A stretch of 64,000 bases of DNA, taken from assembly GCA_945873955.1 (NCBI GenBank), contig CAMCFA010000004.1, forward strand, positions 1-64,000. Direction: 5' to 3'. Position 1 is the first letter of the stretch. Each line of letters opens with the position of its first letter. The notes beneath the pieces are model-generated. The model made no database searches. It was given only the letters and a program-made list of their open reading frames with translations, and was not told the DNA's origin. This DNA comes from an uncultured Clostridia bacterium. GTDB taxonomy: Bacteria > Bacillota > Clostridia > Oscillospirales > Ruminococcaceae. The position numbers and the translations under genes are program-made. Shown here in pieces: positions 33,021 through 41,936 of this stretch.

Positions 33021-33710
33021 TCACAGCAGCTCCGCTCCGTTTATCCGAAGCCCGAATCCCACGCCGAGGAACTCCGCGGCGCGCTGGCAGAGCTTCATTC
33101 TGTCGAGGAATATCTCGAAATATTCCATGATAGAGGATATCTGCTGGTCAATGGTAAGCTCAAGGATAAGCCGCTTCTTGTCCTCTGAGAAGTACAGCGT
33201 GGACTTTTGCACCGCGTAATTCACCCGGTCGTGAATGTCCTTGGCGAGGTTCTCGCTGCTGGGGACGAAAGGCCCGTCCGCCGAACGCACTCTTGAGCGC
33301 CGCACGTCGGACTTGTCGGCAATGATAAGCGCCGCTGCGATAGGAGTTACCGGCGCGGCAGTTCCCTCGTCGTGATTGCCGATAGCGGAAACTATCAGCG
33401 AAATTTCGTCCGCCGGCATACCGAGGTTGTCCAGCAGACGGAACGCCATTACAGCACCGCTCTGGGCGTGGTCTACGCGGTTTATCACGTTGCCGATGTC
33501 GTGCATGTAGGCGGCTATTTCGGCAAGCTCACAGGTGCGCTGCTCATAGCCGAGGGTGGTGAGTATCATGAACGCAGTGGCAGCGGCGCGCTCAACATGG
33601 GCGTTGGAATGTTCCGTATAGCCTATCGTGCTGAGCGCTGCGTCCGCGTAGTTGATGTAGGTTTGTATATCCTTGTTGCGGCGGATATACTCATAGGTCA
33701 GGTTGCTCAT
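33021..33710 (-). CDS. HD-domain phosphohydrolase
   Basis: 229 residues. HD motif residues are visible: H38 (NAHVERAA), the H-D pair in AYMHDIGN, and later His in VDHAQSG and IGNHDEG. HD proteins are metal-dependent phosphohydrolases, often on nucleotides; the substrate here is unknown. It lies 18 bases after the GH27 gene on the same strand, so is probably co-transcribed. No terminator is visible before the purine promoter. Confidence 0.85.
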   Translation of the reverse strand: MSNLTYEYIRRNKDIQTYINYADAALSTIGYTEHSNAHVERAAATAFMILTTLGYEQRTCELAEIAAYMHDIGNVINRVDHAQSGAVMAFRLLDNLGMPADEISLIVSAIGNHDEGTAAPVTPIAAALIIADKSDVRRSRVRSADGPFVPSSENLAKDIHDRVNYAVQKSTLYFSEDKKRLILELTIDQQISSIMEYFEIFLDRMKLCQRAAEFLGVGFGLRINGAELL

Positions 33711-33728
33711 ATGGTGTTCCTCCGATTT

Positions 33729-34988
33729 TTACGCTCTTGTCAGTCTGAACATTGCAGCGCCGTGGGGCTTTACTTTTGCGGAAATGCTGCCGGAAACGCT
33801 GCTGTCCGCTCCTGTCCATATCTCGTGCGCGTTGAGCCGGCATTCCACCGGCAGCTCCGCCGTGATTTCGCATTCTTCCTCGCCACAGTTGAAAAGCGCC
33901 GCATAGAAAGTACTTCCGTCCGTGTGGGTGGTGAACCACGCTATCTGCTCGCCGCCGTTCACCATTTTGCGGAACAGCGGGTGCGCTGAGTGGGTGTTGT
34001 TCAGACAGTCAATGAGCTCCGTGTTGGTCAACAGGCTCATGGTGAAGTCGTCGAACTTTGTCATTTCGCCGCCGATAATGAGCGGAGAGCGCATAATGCT
34101 CCACAGACTCATCATGGTGATAAGCTCGTCGTGGCTGAATTTCGTCCAGCCGTCGGGTCCGTAGTCCTGCAATATTGCGCCTATCGGCAGCATATCTGCG
34201 TCCGGGAAGTGTCCCGATCCGGCGTGGATACACCAAGTCTGCGCCCTGCTGAACATGTCGTGGAGCTGCGGCCAGTTGTCCCAGAAATCGTCTGTGATAC
34301 GCCACATATTGCTTACCTGCTTGTAAAGCTCCGCCTTTTCGGGGAGCGCCGCTCCGGGAGATAGGCTCAGCACCATATCCCTGCCGCAGGAGCGCAGAGA
34401 TTCACTGAGCATTACAAGCTCGCTTTCCTCGTGGGGAAGCTCGCGGCATATATCGTCCACCTTGATGAAGTCCACGCCCCATGAGCTGTACAGCTCGAAC
34501 AGACTGTCGTAGTAGGCGCGTGCGCCCTCCTTTTCCGGGTCAACGCCGTACATATCGGTGTTCCACTGGCATATACTGGAGGTCTTGGCGATTTGCCTTG
34601 CGGTCTTGTCAGTCCCCTTTATCGGGGTGTTGCGGTGGACAGCCTGACGGGGTATGCCGCGCATGATGTGAATACCGAATTTCAGACCCAGCGAGTGGAC
34701 ATACTCCGCCAGCGGAGCGAAGCCCTTGCCGCCGGCGCTGGACGGGAATCTGTTCTCGGCGGGTATCAGCCTTGAATATTCGTCCATGCAAAGCTCGGTG
34801 AAGGGGTGGTACTCATGATTCTGTGCAGTGGGTTCGCTCCACTGAATGTCAACGACGATATATTCCCAGCCGTACTGCTTGAGGTGCTTCGCCATGAAGT
34901 CGGCGTTGGCACGGACAGTCTGCTCGTTCACGGCAGCGCCGTAGCAGTCCCAGCTATTCCAGCCCATTGGGGGAGTTTTTGCGACCAT
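33729..34988 (-). CDS. GH27-family alpha-galactosidase-like glycosidase
   Basis: 419 residues, no signal peptide, so cytoplasmic. The N-terminus TPPMGWNSWDCYG is the GH27 hallmark; the nucleophile Asp lies in VDFIKVDDI and the acid/base in WRITDDFWDNW. A C-terminal beta-sandwich follows from about 335. It probably hydrolyses alpha-galactosides (or alpha-N-acetylgalactosaminides) imported from diet or host glycans. Preferred substrate cannot be set by eye. AAGGAG precedes the ATG, and a promoter lies at 35028-35056. Confidence 0.9.
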   Translation of the reverse strand: MVAKTPPMGWNSWDCYGAAVNEQTVRANADFMAKHLKQYGWEYIVVDIQWSEPTAQNHEYHPFTELCMDEYSRLIPAENRFPSSAGGKGFAPLAEYVHSLGLKFGIHIMRGIPRQAVHRNTPIKGTDKTARQIAKTSSICQWNTDMYGVDPEKEGARAYYDSLFELYSSWGVDFIKVDDICRELPHEESELVMLSESLRSCGRDMVLSLSPGAALPEKAELYKQVSNMWRITDDFWDNWPQLHDMFSRAQTWCIHAGSGHFPDADMLPIGAILQDYGPDGWTKFSHDELITMMSLWSIMRSPLIIGGEMTKFDDFTMSLLTNTELIDCLNNTHSAHPLFRKMVNGGEQIAWFTTHTDGSTFYAALFNCGEEECEITAELPVECRLNAHEIWTGADSSVSGSISAKVKPHGAAMFRLTRA

Positions 34989-35027
34989 AGTTTTTCTCCT
35001 TTGAAGTGTTGTTGCTCATACTATATT

Positions 35028-35056
35028 AGTATATCATAAAACACGGGAGATTTCAA
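35028..35056 (-). promoter_or_regulatory. Promoter of the GH27 gene
   Basis: On the minus strand TTGAAA (35056-35051), 17-base spacer, TATACT (35033-35028). Confidence 0.75.
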
Positions 35057-35093
35057 TACAAAAATATAAAAAACCACAAGTGCTGCACAAGAT

Positions 35094-35299
35094 ATTGGAC
35101 AAAATATATTTTCACTTTAACTTATAAAAAGAATATGTCCAATGATCCTGCAATTGCTTCTTACTGCAAAAAAAATACATAAATATACAATAGTATTTCG
35201 TTTAAATTGGTATTTATGTGAAAAAACGTGTCTTTGTGTTGTGCATTTTGCACATAAGGGCTGCTTGAATTGCAGCATAAATAGATTTATGCTACAATT
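35094..35299. other. Gene-free stretch dense in inverted repeats
   Basis: ATTGGACA (35094)/TGTCCAAT (35136); ACATAAATA (35177)/TATTTATGT (35211); TGTGCA-TTT-TGCACA (35240-35254); AATTGCAGCATAAAT (35268-35282)/ATTTATGCTACAATT (35285-35299), a 15-base dyad with one mismatch. No ORF is credible. The last dyad, followed by a T run, resembles a terminator although no plus-strand gene precedes it, so a small RNA is possible. Confidence 0.45.
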
Positions 35300-35324
35300 T
35301 TTGCGCAAAGACAAGTAATATGTC

Positions 35325-35353
35325 TTGACCCGGATAGAGTTTTATAGTAGAAT
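35325..35353 (+). promoter_or_regulatory. Promoter of the lipoprotein gene
   Basis: TTGACC (35325-35330), 17-base spacer, TAGAAT (35348-35353). The leader contains a perfect 7-4-7 hairpin TTACAGC/GCTGTAA (35393-35410) just before the ribosome site. Confidence 0.75.
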
Positions 35354-35434
35354 AGATTTTAGCCTAAGCGCAGACTCCGATATTGGAGTGTATTACAGCA
35401 CAGGCTGTAAATGTATTTTTCAGGAGGAAGAATT

Positions 35435-36469
35435 ATGAAGAAGATTTTTGCATCTATGATGGCGGCTGCCATGGTAGTTGGCCTTGCAGGCTGCTCCAGC
35501 AATGGCGGCGAGGGCGGTTCCAGCAATGGCGCAGCGTACAAGCTCGGTATGGGCGTTTCCACCTCTACCGATTCATCTGCTGCCGGCAATGCACAGGTTG
35601 ACGCTACTGTTGCAGCAGTAGTTCTTGACGCTGACGGAAAGATCGTTTCCTGCAAGGTCGATGTGGCTCAGAACAAGATGGCTGTTACCGACGGCGAGGT
35701 TCCCGAGGACGTTGCTTCCATGACCTTCAAGACCAAGAAGGAAAAGCTCGAGGAGTACAACATGAAGCAGGCTTCTCCTATCGGCAAGGAGTGGTACGAG
35801 CAGGCTGAGGCTTTCGAGGCTTTCGTAGTTGGCAAGACCGCTGACGAGGTCGCTGCTATCCCGGTAGAAACTACCGAGAATGGTCACGTTGTAACAACAG
35901 ACGAGACCCTTAAGGCTGGCTGCACCATGAGCATAAACGCTCTTATTGACGCAACCGTTAAGGCGTGCAAGGACGACAGCGCTGCTGATTTCACCGGCGA
36001 CGCAACACTTGCACTTACCTGCAAGACCTCTGTTGATTCTGCAACTGCTTCCGCAGCAGACGGCGAGGACGGCGTCGCAGCTATGTACACCTCTTTCGCA
36101 GCAGTAGCAGTTGACGGCGACGGCAAGCTCGCAGCAGTATGCTATGACGAGGTTCAGCCCAAGGTAACCTTTGACGCAGCAGGCGAGATCACTTCCGATA
36201 CCTCTGCTGAGATCAAGACCAAGAGAGAGAAGAAGGAAGAGTACAATATGAAGGGCGCTTCCGCGATCGGCAAGGAGTGGTACGAACAGAACGACGCTTT
36301 TGAGAGCTTCGTTACCGGCAAGACCAGCGCTGAGATCTCTGCTATCCCCACCGAGACCACCGATAACGGTCACGTTGTAACAACTGACGAGACCCTTAAG
36401 GCTGGCTGCACCATGAGCGTAGGCGGCATGATCGAGACAGTTGTAAAGGCAATGGGTCTTGTAGGCTGA
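35435..36469 (+). CDS. Lipoprotein with two tandem flavin-carrier-like repeats
   Basis: 344 residues from ATG 35435 (CAGGAGGAAG upstream). Signal peptide with lipobox LAGC, lipidated C20, so it is anchored outside the membrane. Two repeats of about 130-150 residues (roughly 52-180 and 215-344) each contain EEYNMK..IGKEWYEQ and end in DETLKAGCTMS. Thr164 and Thr326 lie in AGCT, comparable to the SGCT motif of the second RnfG domain here, where ApbE attaches FMN. With ApbE next door and Rnf following, it is a candidate extracytoplasmic flavin-bearing electron carrier. The DNA of the two repeat ends is nearly identical (35882-35932 and 36368-36418). Flavinylation is inference. Confidence 0.7.
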   Translation: MKKIFASMMAAAMVVGLAGCSSNGGEGGSSNGAAYKLGMGVSTSTDSSAAGNAQVDATVAAVVLDADGKIVSCKVDVAQNKMAVTDGEVPEDVASMTFKTKKEKLEEYNMKQASPIGKEWYEQAEAFEAFVVGKTADEVAAIPVETTENGHVVTTDETLKAGCTMSINALIDATVKACKDDSAADFTGDATLALTCKTSVDSATASAADGEDGVAAMYTSFAAVAVDGDGKLAAVCYDEVQPKVTFDAAGEITSDTSAEIKTKREKKEEYNMKGASAIGKEWYEQNDAFESFVTGKTSAEISAIPTETTDNGHVVTTDETLKAGCTMSVGGMIETVVKAMGLVG

Positions 36470-36509
36470 TCTATTCAGCAGAGCTGACAGTTTTAATTTG
36501 ACGCAGGAA

Positions 36510-36540
36510 GATGAGAGGTCATGTTGCCTCTCATCTTTTT
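36510..36540 (+). terminator. Terminator after the lipoprotein gene
   Basis: GATGAGAGG (36510-36518), 8-base loop, CCTCTCATC (36527-36535), TTTTT. May be partial, allowing some read-through to apbE and making the lipoprotein more abundant. Confidence 0.85.
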
Positions 36541-36561
36541 GGCTTGAATAGGAGTGCTATG

Positions 36562-37623
36562 ATGTACAAAAGTATGGTCAGGAAAGCGATAGCCGTGATC
36601 CTTGTGACCGCTGTTTGCGTAAGCACTGCCACCGGCTGTGCGCGGCAGGAGAAGGTGCGCTGTTCTAAAACCTATCTTGAGTTTTTTGACACTGTAACAC
36701 AGATAATCGGCTATGAGAATGACGAGGAAGTGTTTTCGCAGAACTGCGAAGCGGTATATGCCCTGCTTGAGGAATACCACCAGCTTACTGACATATATCA
36801 TAATTATGAGGGAGTAAACAATGTCCGCACCATAAACCGCAATGCCGGGATAGAGCCGGTAAAGGTGGACGAAAAGCTGCTGGATCTGCTGGAATTCTCA
36901 AAGGAGATGTGCGAGGTCACAGACGGAATGTGCAATATCGCTATGGGAAGCGTGCTGTCGATCTGGCACAAGTACCGTGAGCAGGGGATCGACGATCCCG
37001 AAAACGCCAAGCTGCCGCCTATGGAGGATCTGAGCGCAGCGGCGGAGCATTGCAGTATCGACGCGCTGATCATTGACAGGGAGGTCGGTACGGTTTACCT
37101 TGAAGATCCGGATATGTCGCTTGATCTGGGCGCGGCGGCAAAGGGCTATGCCGTTGAGAGGGCGGCGGAGCTTCTTGTAAGCAGGGGAGTCACCGGCGGT
37201 TACAGCATAAATATCGGCGGAAATGTCAGAACTATCGGCACAAAAAGCGAGGATTCCGACTGGGCGGCGGGAATACAGAATCCCGACACCGACAGCGAAC
37301 AGCCGTATATCGTGCGGGTAAAGCTGAACGGAGCGGCGCTTGTTACCAGCGGAAACTATCAGCGTTATTATGAGGTAGACGGGGTGCGTTATCACCACAT
37401 AATCGACCCGAATACGCTTATGCCGCTGAACTATTTCGATTCGGTATCTATCCTTTGCAATGACAGCGGAATGGCGGACGCGCTTTCCACCGCGCTGTAC
37501 AATATGCCGGTACAAGACGGGAAAAAGCTCCTGTCGGAAATAGGAAACACCGAGGCGATTTGGGTCTTTTCGGACGGAAGCTATGACTGCACGGAGGGAT
37601 TCGCAGAGCTGATCATTGATTAA
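36562..37623 (+). CDS. apbE: ApbE-family FAD:protein FMN transferase
   Basis: 353 residues. Start ATG 36562 gives 7 bases from AGGAG; an adjacent ATG at 36559 is also possible. It has a signal peptide with lipobox (TATGC), so acts on the outer face. Family blocks: FDTVTQIIGY, LDLGAAAKGYAVERA, GGYSINIGGN, HHIIDPNT and the metal-binding DSGMADALSTALY. It transfers FMN from FAD onto Thr of target proteins, here most likely RnfD, RnfG and perhaps the upstream lipoprotein. Confidence 0.93.
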   Translation: MYKSMVRKAIAVILVTAVCVSTATGCARQEKVRCSKTYLEFFDTVTQIIGYENDEEVFSQNCEAVYALLEEYHQLTDIYHNYEGVNNVRTINRNAGIEPVKVDEKLLDLLEFSKEMCEVTDGMCNIAMGSVLSIWHKYREQGIDDPENAKLPPMEDLSAAAEHCSIDALIIDREVGTVYLEDPDMSLDLGAAAKGYAVERAAELLVSRGVTGGYSINIGGNVRTIGTKSEDSDWAAGIQNPDTDSEQPYIVRVKLNGAALVTSGNYQRYYEVDGVRYHHIIDPNTLMPLNYFDSVSILCNDSGMADALSTALYNMPVQDGKKLLSEIGNTEAIWVFSDGSYDCTEGFAELIID

Positions 37624-37697
37624 GCTGTATGCTGTGTAAAATATATGTCGCTATTTAAAGAAAAATTTACTAAAACCTAATATTATAGAGAGAGGTG

Positions 37698-37727
37698 TTG
37701 ACAAAAACTCCTCTCTTGGTATATAAT
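37698..37727 (+). promoter_or_regulatory. Promoter of the rnf operon
   Basis: TTGACA (37698-37703), 18-base spacer, TATAAT (37722-37727). Inverted repeat AGAGAGG (37689-37695)/CCTCTCT (37710-37716) surrounds the -35 box and may be an operator. Confidence 0.75.
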
Positions 37728-37797
37728 AAACCATAGTATGTCTTTTTGAACTCAAAAGGACACAATGACTTTTATTGCGAATGAGAGGTTAGATCAA

Positions 37798-39114
37798 ATG
37801 CCACTATTCATGCTCAAAGGCGCGCATGTTCCGCATAGGAAGAACACCGCGCAAATGGCGGCAGTAAGAATGCCTGCACCGAAATCGGTCACGATACCTG
37901 TTTCCATGCACATTGGCGCACCTGCCGTTCCCGCTGTAAAGGTGGGAGATCATGTTGATGTCGGCGACGTTATCGCGACCGCAGGCGGGTTTGTAAGCGC
38001 GTCTGTTCATGCGAGCGTGTCCGGTACTGTAAAGAAGATCGACACCATTCTTGTAAGTTCGGGCAATAACGTGAACGCTATCACAATTGAGTCCGACGGC
38101 GAGATGAAGGTGTCCGAGGCGGTAAAGCCCCCGAAGCTGGAAACCTTCGAGGACTTTATCAATGCCGTTAAGGACTGCGGTCTGGTCGGTTTGGGCGGTG
38201 CGGGATTCCCCACCGCAGTAAAGCTGAAGATCGACGATCTGTCCCGGATCAAGGCTGTCGTCATCAACGGCGCCGAGTGTGAGCCGTACATCACCAGCGA
38301 CACCAGAACCATGCTTGATGAGGCAGACTGGCTGAAGGAGGGCTTTGCGCTACTTGAAAAGTTCCTCAAGGTCAAGAACATCATTATCGGTATCGAGAAG
38401 AACAAGCCCGAGTGTATCGCAAAGATGAACGAGCTTGCGGCGGCGGATCCCTGCCTTACTGTCAAGCCGCTCCCCAGCGTATATCCGCAGGGCGGTGAAA
38501 AGGTTCTGATATACCACACCACCGGCGCGGTAGTTCCGGAGGGAAAACTTCCTCTTGACGCCGGCGCAGTCGTGCTGAACTGCACCACTCTTGCGGTTCT
38601 GGCAAAATACTGCAAGACCGGTATGCCGCTGGTCGAGAAGTGCGTTACCGTTGACGGCAGCGCAGTGAAGAATCCCCAGAACGTTATCGTTCCTATCGGT
38701 ACTTCCATACAGGATCTGATAGATTTCTGCGGCGGCTTCAAGGAGGAGCCGGGCAAGGTGCTTTACGGCGGGCCGATGATGGGTATTGCTGTCCCGAACA
38801 CAGAATGTCCTATCATCAAGAACACAAACGCTATCATTGCGCTGAACGCCAAGGACTCACAGCCCAAGAAGCAGACCGCCTGCATTCGCTGTGGTAGCTG
38901 TGTAGATCACTGCCCGCTGCACCTCAATCCTGTCGCGCTGTCCAAAGCATTCAGAGACGGCGACTGCGAGGAGCTTAAGAAGCTGAAAGTAAACCTGTGC
39001 ATGGAGTGCGGCTGCTGTGCCTTTGTATGTCCTACCGGACAGCCGCTTGTTCAGCGGAACAAGCTGTCTAAGGCTATGTTAAGAAACTATAAACCAGAGG
39101 AGGGAAAGAAATGA
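37798..39114 (+). CDS. rnfC: Rnf complex subunit C
   Basis: 438 residues from ATG 37798 (GAGAGG upstream); an ATG at 37765 with AAAAGGA is an alternative but the N-terminus MPLFMLKGAHVPHRK suits the family better. It has the NADH/FMN-binding core (GLVGLGGAGFPTAVK, INGAECEPY) and two ferredoxin clusters (CIRCGSCVDHCP, CMECGCCAFVCP). It is the peripheral NADH-oxidizing subunit of the ferredoxin:NAD+ oxidoreductase, which pumps Na+ or H+. The start of rnfD overlaps its stop (ATGA). Confidence 0.96.
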   Translation: MPLFMLKGAHVPHRKNTAQMAAVRMPAPKSVTIPVSMHIGAPAVPAVKVGDHVDVGDVIATAGGFVSASVHASVSGTVKKIDTILVSSGNNVNAITIESDGEMKVSEAVKPPKLETFEDFINAVKDCGLVGLGGAGFPTAVKLKIDDLSRIKAVVINGAECEPYITSDTRTMLDEADWLKEGFALLEKFLKVKNIIIGIEKNKPECIAKMNELAAADPCLTVKPLPSVYPQGGEKVLIYHTTGAVVPEGKLPLDAGAVVLNCTTLAVLAKYCKTGMPLVEKCVTVDGSAVKNPQNVIVPIGTSIQDLIDFCGGFKEEPGKVLYGGPMMGIAVPNTECPIIKNTNAIIALNAKDSQPKKQTACIRCGSCVDHCPLHLNPVALSKAFRDGDCEELKKLKVNLCMECGCCAFVCPTGQPLVQRNKLSKAMLRNYKPEEGKK

Positions 39115-40034
39115 GTAAATTAACTGTTACTTCTTCTCCGCATATATACACGAGCCGCACGACCCGTTCGATCATGCTGGACGTACTGATCGCACTTCTT
39201 CCGGCTTCGGTCGCGTCGGTCATCATTTTCGGAATAAGCAGCCTGTTTGTTATCGTCACCTGCGTGGCGGCGGCAATGCTCTCCGAGTTTCTGTTCAACC
39301 TTATCTGCAAAAAGGAGCAGACCGTCGGGGATCTTTCCTCCGCGGTGACAGGTCTTCTGCTTGCTCTTAATCTTCCTGCGACCATTCCTCTGTGGCAGGC
39401 GGCGATTGGCGCGGTATTTGCGATAATCGTGGTAAAGTGCCTGTTCGGCGGTATCGGTCAAAACTTCGCGAACCCCGCCATTACCGCAAGAATTTTCCTG
39501 CTGCTGTCTTTCAGCGGCACAATGACCGCGGCGGTATTCCCCCAGAACGCCGACATCGTTTCCGGCGCAACTCCTCTGGGCGTGATCGGCGGTCAAGAGG
39601 GAACTATGCCTACATATCTTGATCTGTTCCTCGGAAACTGCGGCGGCGCTCTCGGTGAGACCTGCGCACTGGCGCTTCTTATCGGCGGCATTTACCTTGT
39701 TGTCCGCAGAGTGATAACATGGCAGACGCCTGTTGTATTTATCGCGACAGTTTTCCTGTTCTCGCTTGTTCTGGGGCAGGATCCCGTGGCTGAGATACTG
39801 AGCGGCGGTCTGTTTATCGGCGCGATCTTTATGGCGACGGATTACGCGACTACCCCCAACACTGCATGGGGCAAGGTCATCTTCGGGCTGGGCTGCGGTA
39901 TCATCACCGTATTGATCCGTGTATACGGAAGCTACCCGGAGGGCGTTTCTTTCTCCATTCTGCTTATGAATATCCTTACTCCCTATATTGAGAGATGGAC
40001 AAGAACAAAACCGTTTGGAGGTGCAAAGGCATGA
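39111..40034 (+). CDS. rnfD: Rnf complex subunit D
   Basis: 307 residues, multi-spanning membrane protein. The flavinylation motif SGATPLG contains the Thr that carries covalent FMN. Start ATG 39111 overlaps rnfC, and its stop overlaps rnfG (ATGA), so translation is coupled throughout. Confidence 0.96.
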   Translation: MSKLTVTSSPHIYTSRTTRSIMLDVLIALLPASVASVIIFGISSLFVIVTCVAAAMLSEFLFNLICKKEQTVGDLSSAVTGLLLALNLPATIPLWQAAIGAVFAIIVVKCLFGGIGQNFANPAITARIFLLLSFSGTMTAAVFPQNADIVSGATPLGVIGGQEGTMPTYLDLFLGNCGGALGETCALALLIGGIYLVVRRVITWQTPVVFIATVFLFSLVLGQDPVAEILSGGLFIGAIFMATDYATTPNTAWGKVIFGLGCGIITVLIRVYGSYPEGVSFSILLMNILTPYIERWTRTKPFGGAKA

Positions 40035-41236
40035 ATGATTCAGTAAAGAGCGTCATTGCTCTTGTGGCTATCTGCCTGGTTGTAACGCTTGCGCTTTCCG
40101 CAGTAAACTATGTTACAGCACCTATTATTGCGGAGAACAACGCTAATGCCGTTCAGTCATCCTTTGGTGAGGCGCTGCCCGGTGCAGACGGATTTGAGGA
40201 GGTCGAGCCTGCTGCCGACGCCCCCGAAACCGTAAAGGGCATATACAAGGAGAACAACGGCATAGGCTATGTCGTTACCCTTGAAACAACCTCTCAGTAC
40301 AGTGAGTCGCCGATGGGAATCACTGTCGGTATCGGCACTGACGGCATAATCAAGAACATTGTTCTTACCAATTACGCTGAAACAAAGGATTTCGGCGCTG
40401 ATTATCCCGCGACCTACGTTGGGCAGGATTCTGCCCTGTCCGGCCCTGAGCTTGTATCTGGAGTGACTTACTCCTCCACTGCTTTCAGAAACGCAGTAGC
40501 AGACGCGTACACCGCTTTATTTGCGGTAGCTGATGTGGCTGCGGGTGAGATGTCCGACGACCAGATGGCTGCTGAAGCTATCGGCGAAATGCTGCCGGCT
40601 TCCCTTGACAATACCGGCGCATGCAAGGTAGAGGAAGCGGACGGGTTGTTCGTAAGCACCAGCCGTACCGGCTATGCAATGGTAGCAGACAAGGTAGCAT
40701 ACGTTACCGACGCATTCGGTAATTATATAGGCAGCAAGTCCTTTGACGAGGCAGCTACTGAGGACGCTTCCGCAGTTGAGGCAGTTAAGGCTGCCGCGGC
40801 AGACGCATACGCAAAGGTAAGCGAGAAGAACTCCGAGCGTATCGTCAAGATGTATGAGGACGCTGAGGTTACAACGCTTGTTCCCGCAGGCGTTCAGTCC
40901 TCTGTGAACGGCGCATACCGCTTCACCAGCGGCGGCGCGACCTACTATGCTATGACCACCTCCACATTCGGCTTCGGCGGTCCGGTAAATATAATGTACG
41001 TCGTTGACGAAAACGGCACTATCGCAAAGTTCAAGGTTATTTCACATAACGAAACAGAGTACTACGGAGATGTCGTATCCCAGAGCGCATATACCGGCGG
41101 CTATCCGGGTCAGAACCTCGGTGATATCAGTGATGATGTCCTCGTGATATCCGGCTGTACCTTCACAACAAACGCTGTTAAAACCGCAGCAGATGATGTG
41201 GCGGCAGCTTTCAATGCAGTAAAGGAGGCTCAGTAA
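40031..41236 (+). CDS. rnfG: Rnf complex subunit G with duplicated FMN-binding domain
   Basis: 401 residues, about twice the usual length. One N-terminal membrane anchor (8-29) is followed by two FMN_bind-type domains: the first (about 72-165) ends in SGVTYSS with Thr146, the second (about 290-395) ends in SGCTFTT with Thr377. Both are positions for covalent FMN addition by ApbE. An Ala/Glu-rich helical linker (238-285) joins them. Start ATG 40031 follows GGAGGTG. Two flavins in series outside the membrane would lengthen the electron path of the complex; that is inference. Confidence 0.92.
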   Translation: MNDSVKSVIALVAICLVVTLALSAVNYVTAPIIAENNANAVQSSFGEALPGADGFEEVEPAADAPETVKGIYKENNGIGYVVTLETTSQYSESPMGITVGIGTDGIIKNIVLTNYAETKDFGADYPATYVGQDSALSGPELVSGVTYSSTAFRNAVADAYTALFAVADVAAGEMSDDQMAAEAIGEMLPASLDNTGACKVEEADGLFVSTSRTGYAMVADKVAYVTDAFGNYIGSKSFDEAATEDASAVEAVKAAAADAYAKVSEKNSERIVKMYEDAEVTTLVPAGVQSSVNGAYRFTSGGATYYAMTTSTFGFGGPVNIMYVVDENGTIAKFKVISHNETEYYGDVVSQSAYTGGYPGQNLGDISDDVLVISGCTFTTNAVKTAADDVAAAFNAVKEAQ

Positions 41237-41237
41237 T

Positions 41238-41933
41238 ATGGAGAAACAAAGCAAGCTATCCATTTTGTTAAAGGGCTTCATCAAGGAAAACCCTGTATTC
41301 GTGCTGGTTCTCGGCACCTGCCCGACATTGGCGGTGACAGACTCCGTATCCCGTGCGCTCGGTATGGGTATTGCGGCTGCGTTAGTACTTATCTGCTCGA
41401 ATATCGTTATTTCCGCGCTCCGTAAGGTCATTCCCGATAAGGTGCGTATCCCGTCCTACATCGTTATCATCGCCGGATTTGTAACCATAATCCAAATGCT
41501 GATGAATGCATACCTGCCCGACCTGTTCACAGCCCTCGGCACATATCTGGCGCTTATCGTTGTAAACTGCATTATCCTTGGCAGGGCAGAGATGTTTGCA
41601 AGCAAGCACACCGTTCTTGAGTCTGCACTTGACGGCATTGGAATGGGCGGAGGCTTCACCCTCGCGCTGTTCTGCATGGGTACGGTTCGTGAGATACTCG
41701 GTTCCGGCAGCTTCCTCGGCTTTAAGATACCGTTCCTTCAGGACTATTCTATCCCGTTCTTTACTCAGGCGGCAGGAGGATTTTTCGTGTTCGGCGTGCT
41801 TATCGCGGTAGTAAACAAGATAACAAAGGGGAAGGCTATCAGCAAGAAGGGATTCGGCTGTGCGAACTGTCCTTCCCGCACGACCTGCCAGGAGAATCCC
41901 GAAAATCTCGATTCAGCAAAGGAGGCCAAGTAA
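41238..41933 (+). CDS. rnfE: Rnf complex subunit E
   Basis: 231 residues with six membrane segments and the family start NPVFVLVLGTCPTLAVT. The C-terminal tail carries an extra Cys cluster (CANCPSRTTC) beyond the last membrane segment, which could bind metal. One base separates it from rnfG. Confidence 0.95.
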   Translation: MEKQSKLSILLKGFIKENPVFVLVLGTCPTLAVTDSVSRALGMGIAAALVLICSNIVISALRKVIPDKVRIPSYIVIIAGFVTIIQMLMNAYLPDLFTALGTYLALIVVNCIILGRAEMFASKHTVLESALDGIGMGGGFTLALFCMGTVREILGSGSFLGFKIPFLQDYSIPFFTQAAGGFFVFGVLIAVVNKITKGKAISKKGFGCANCPSRTTCQENPENLDSAKEAK

Positions 41934-41936
41934 TAT

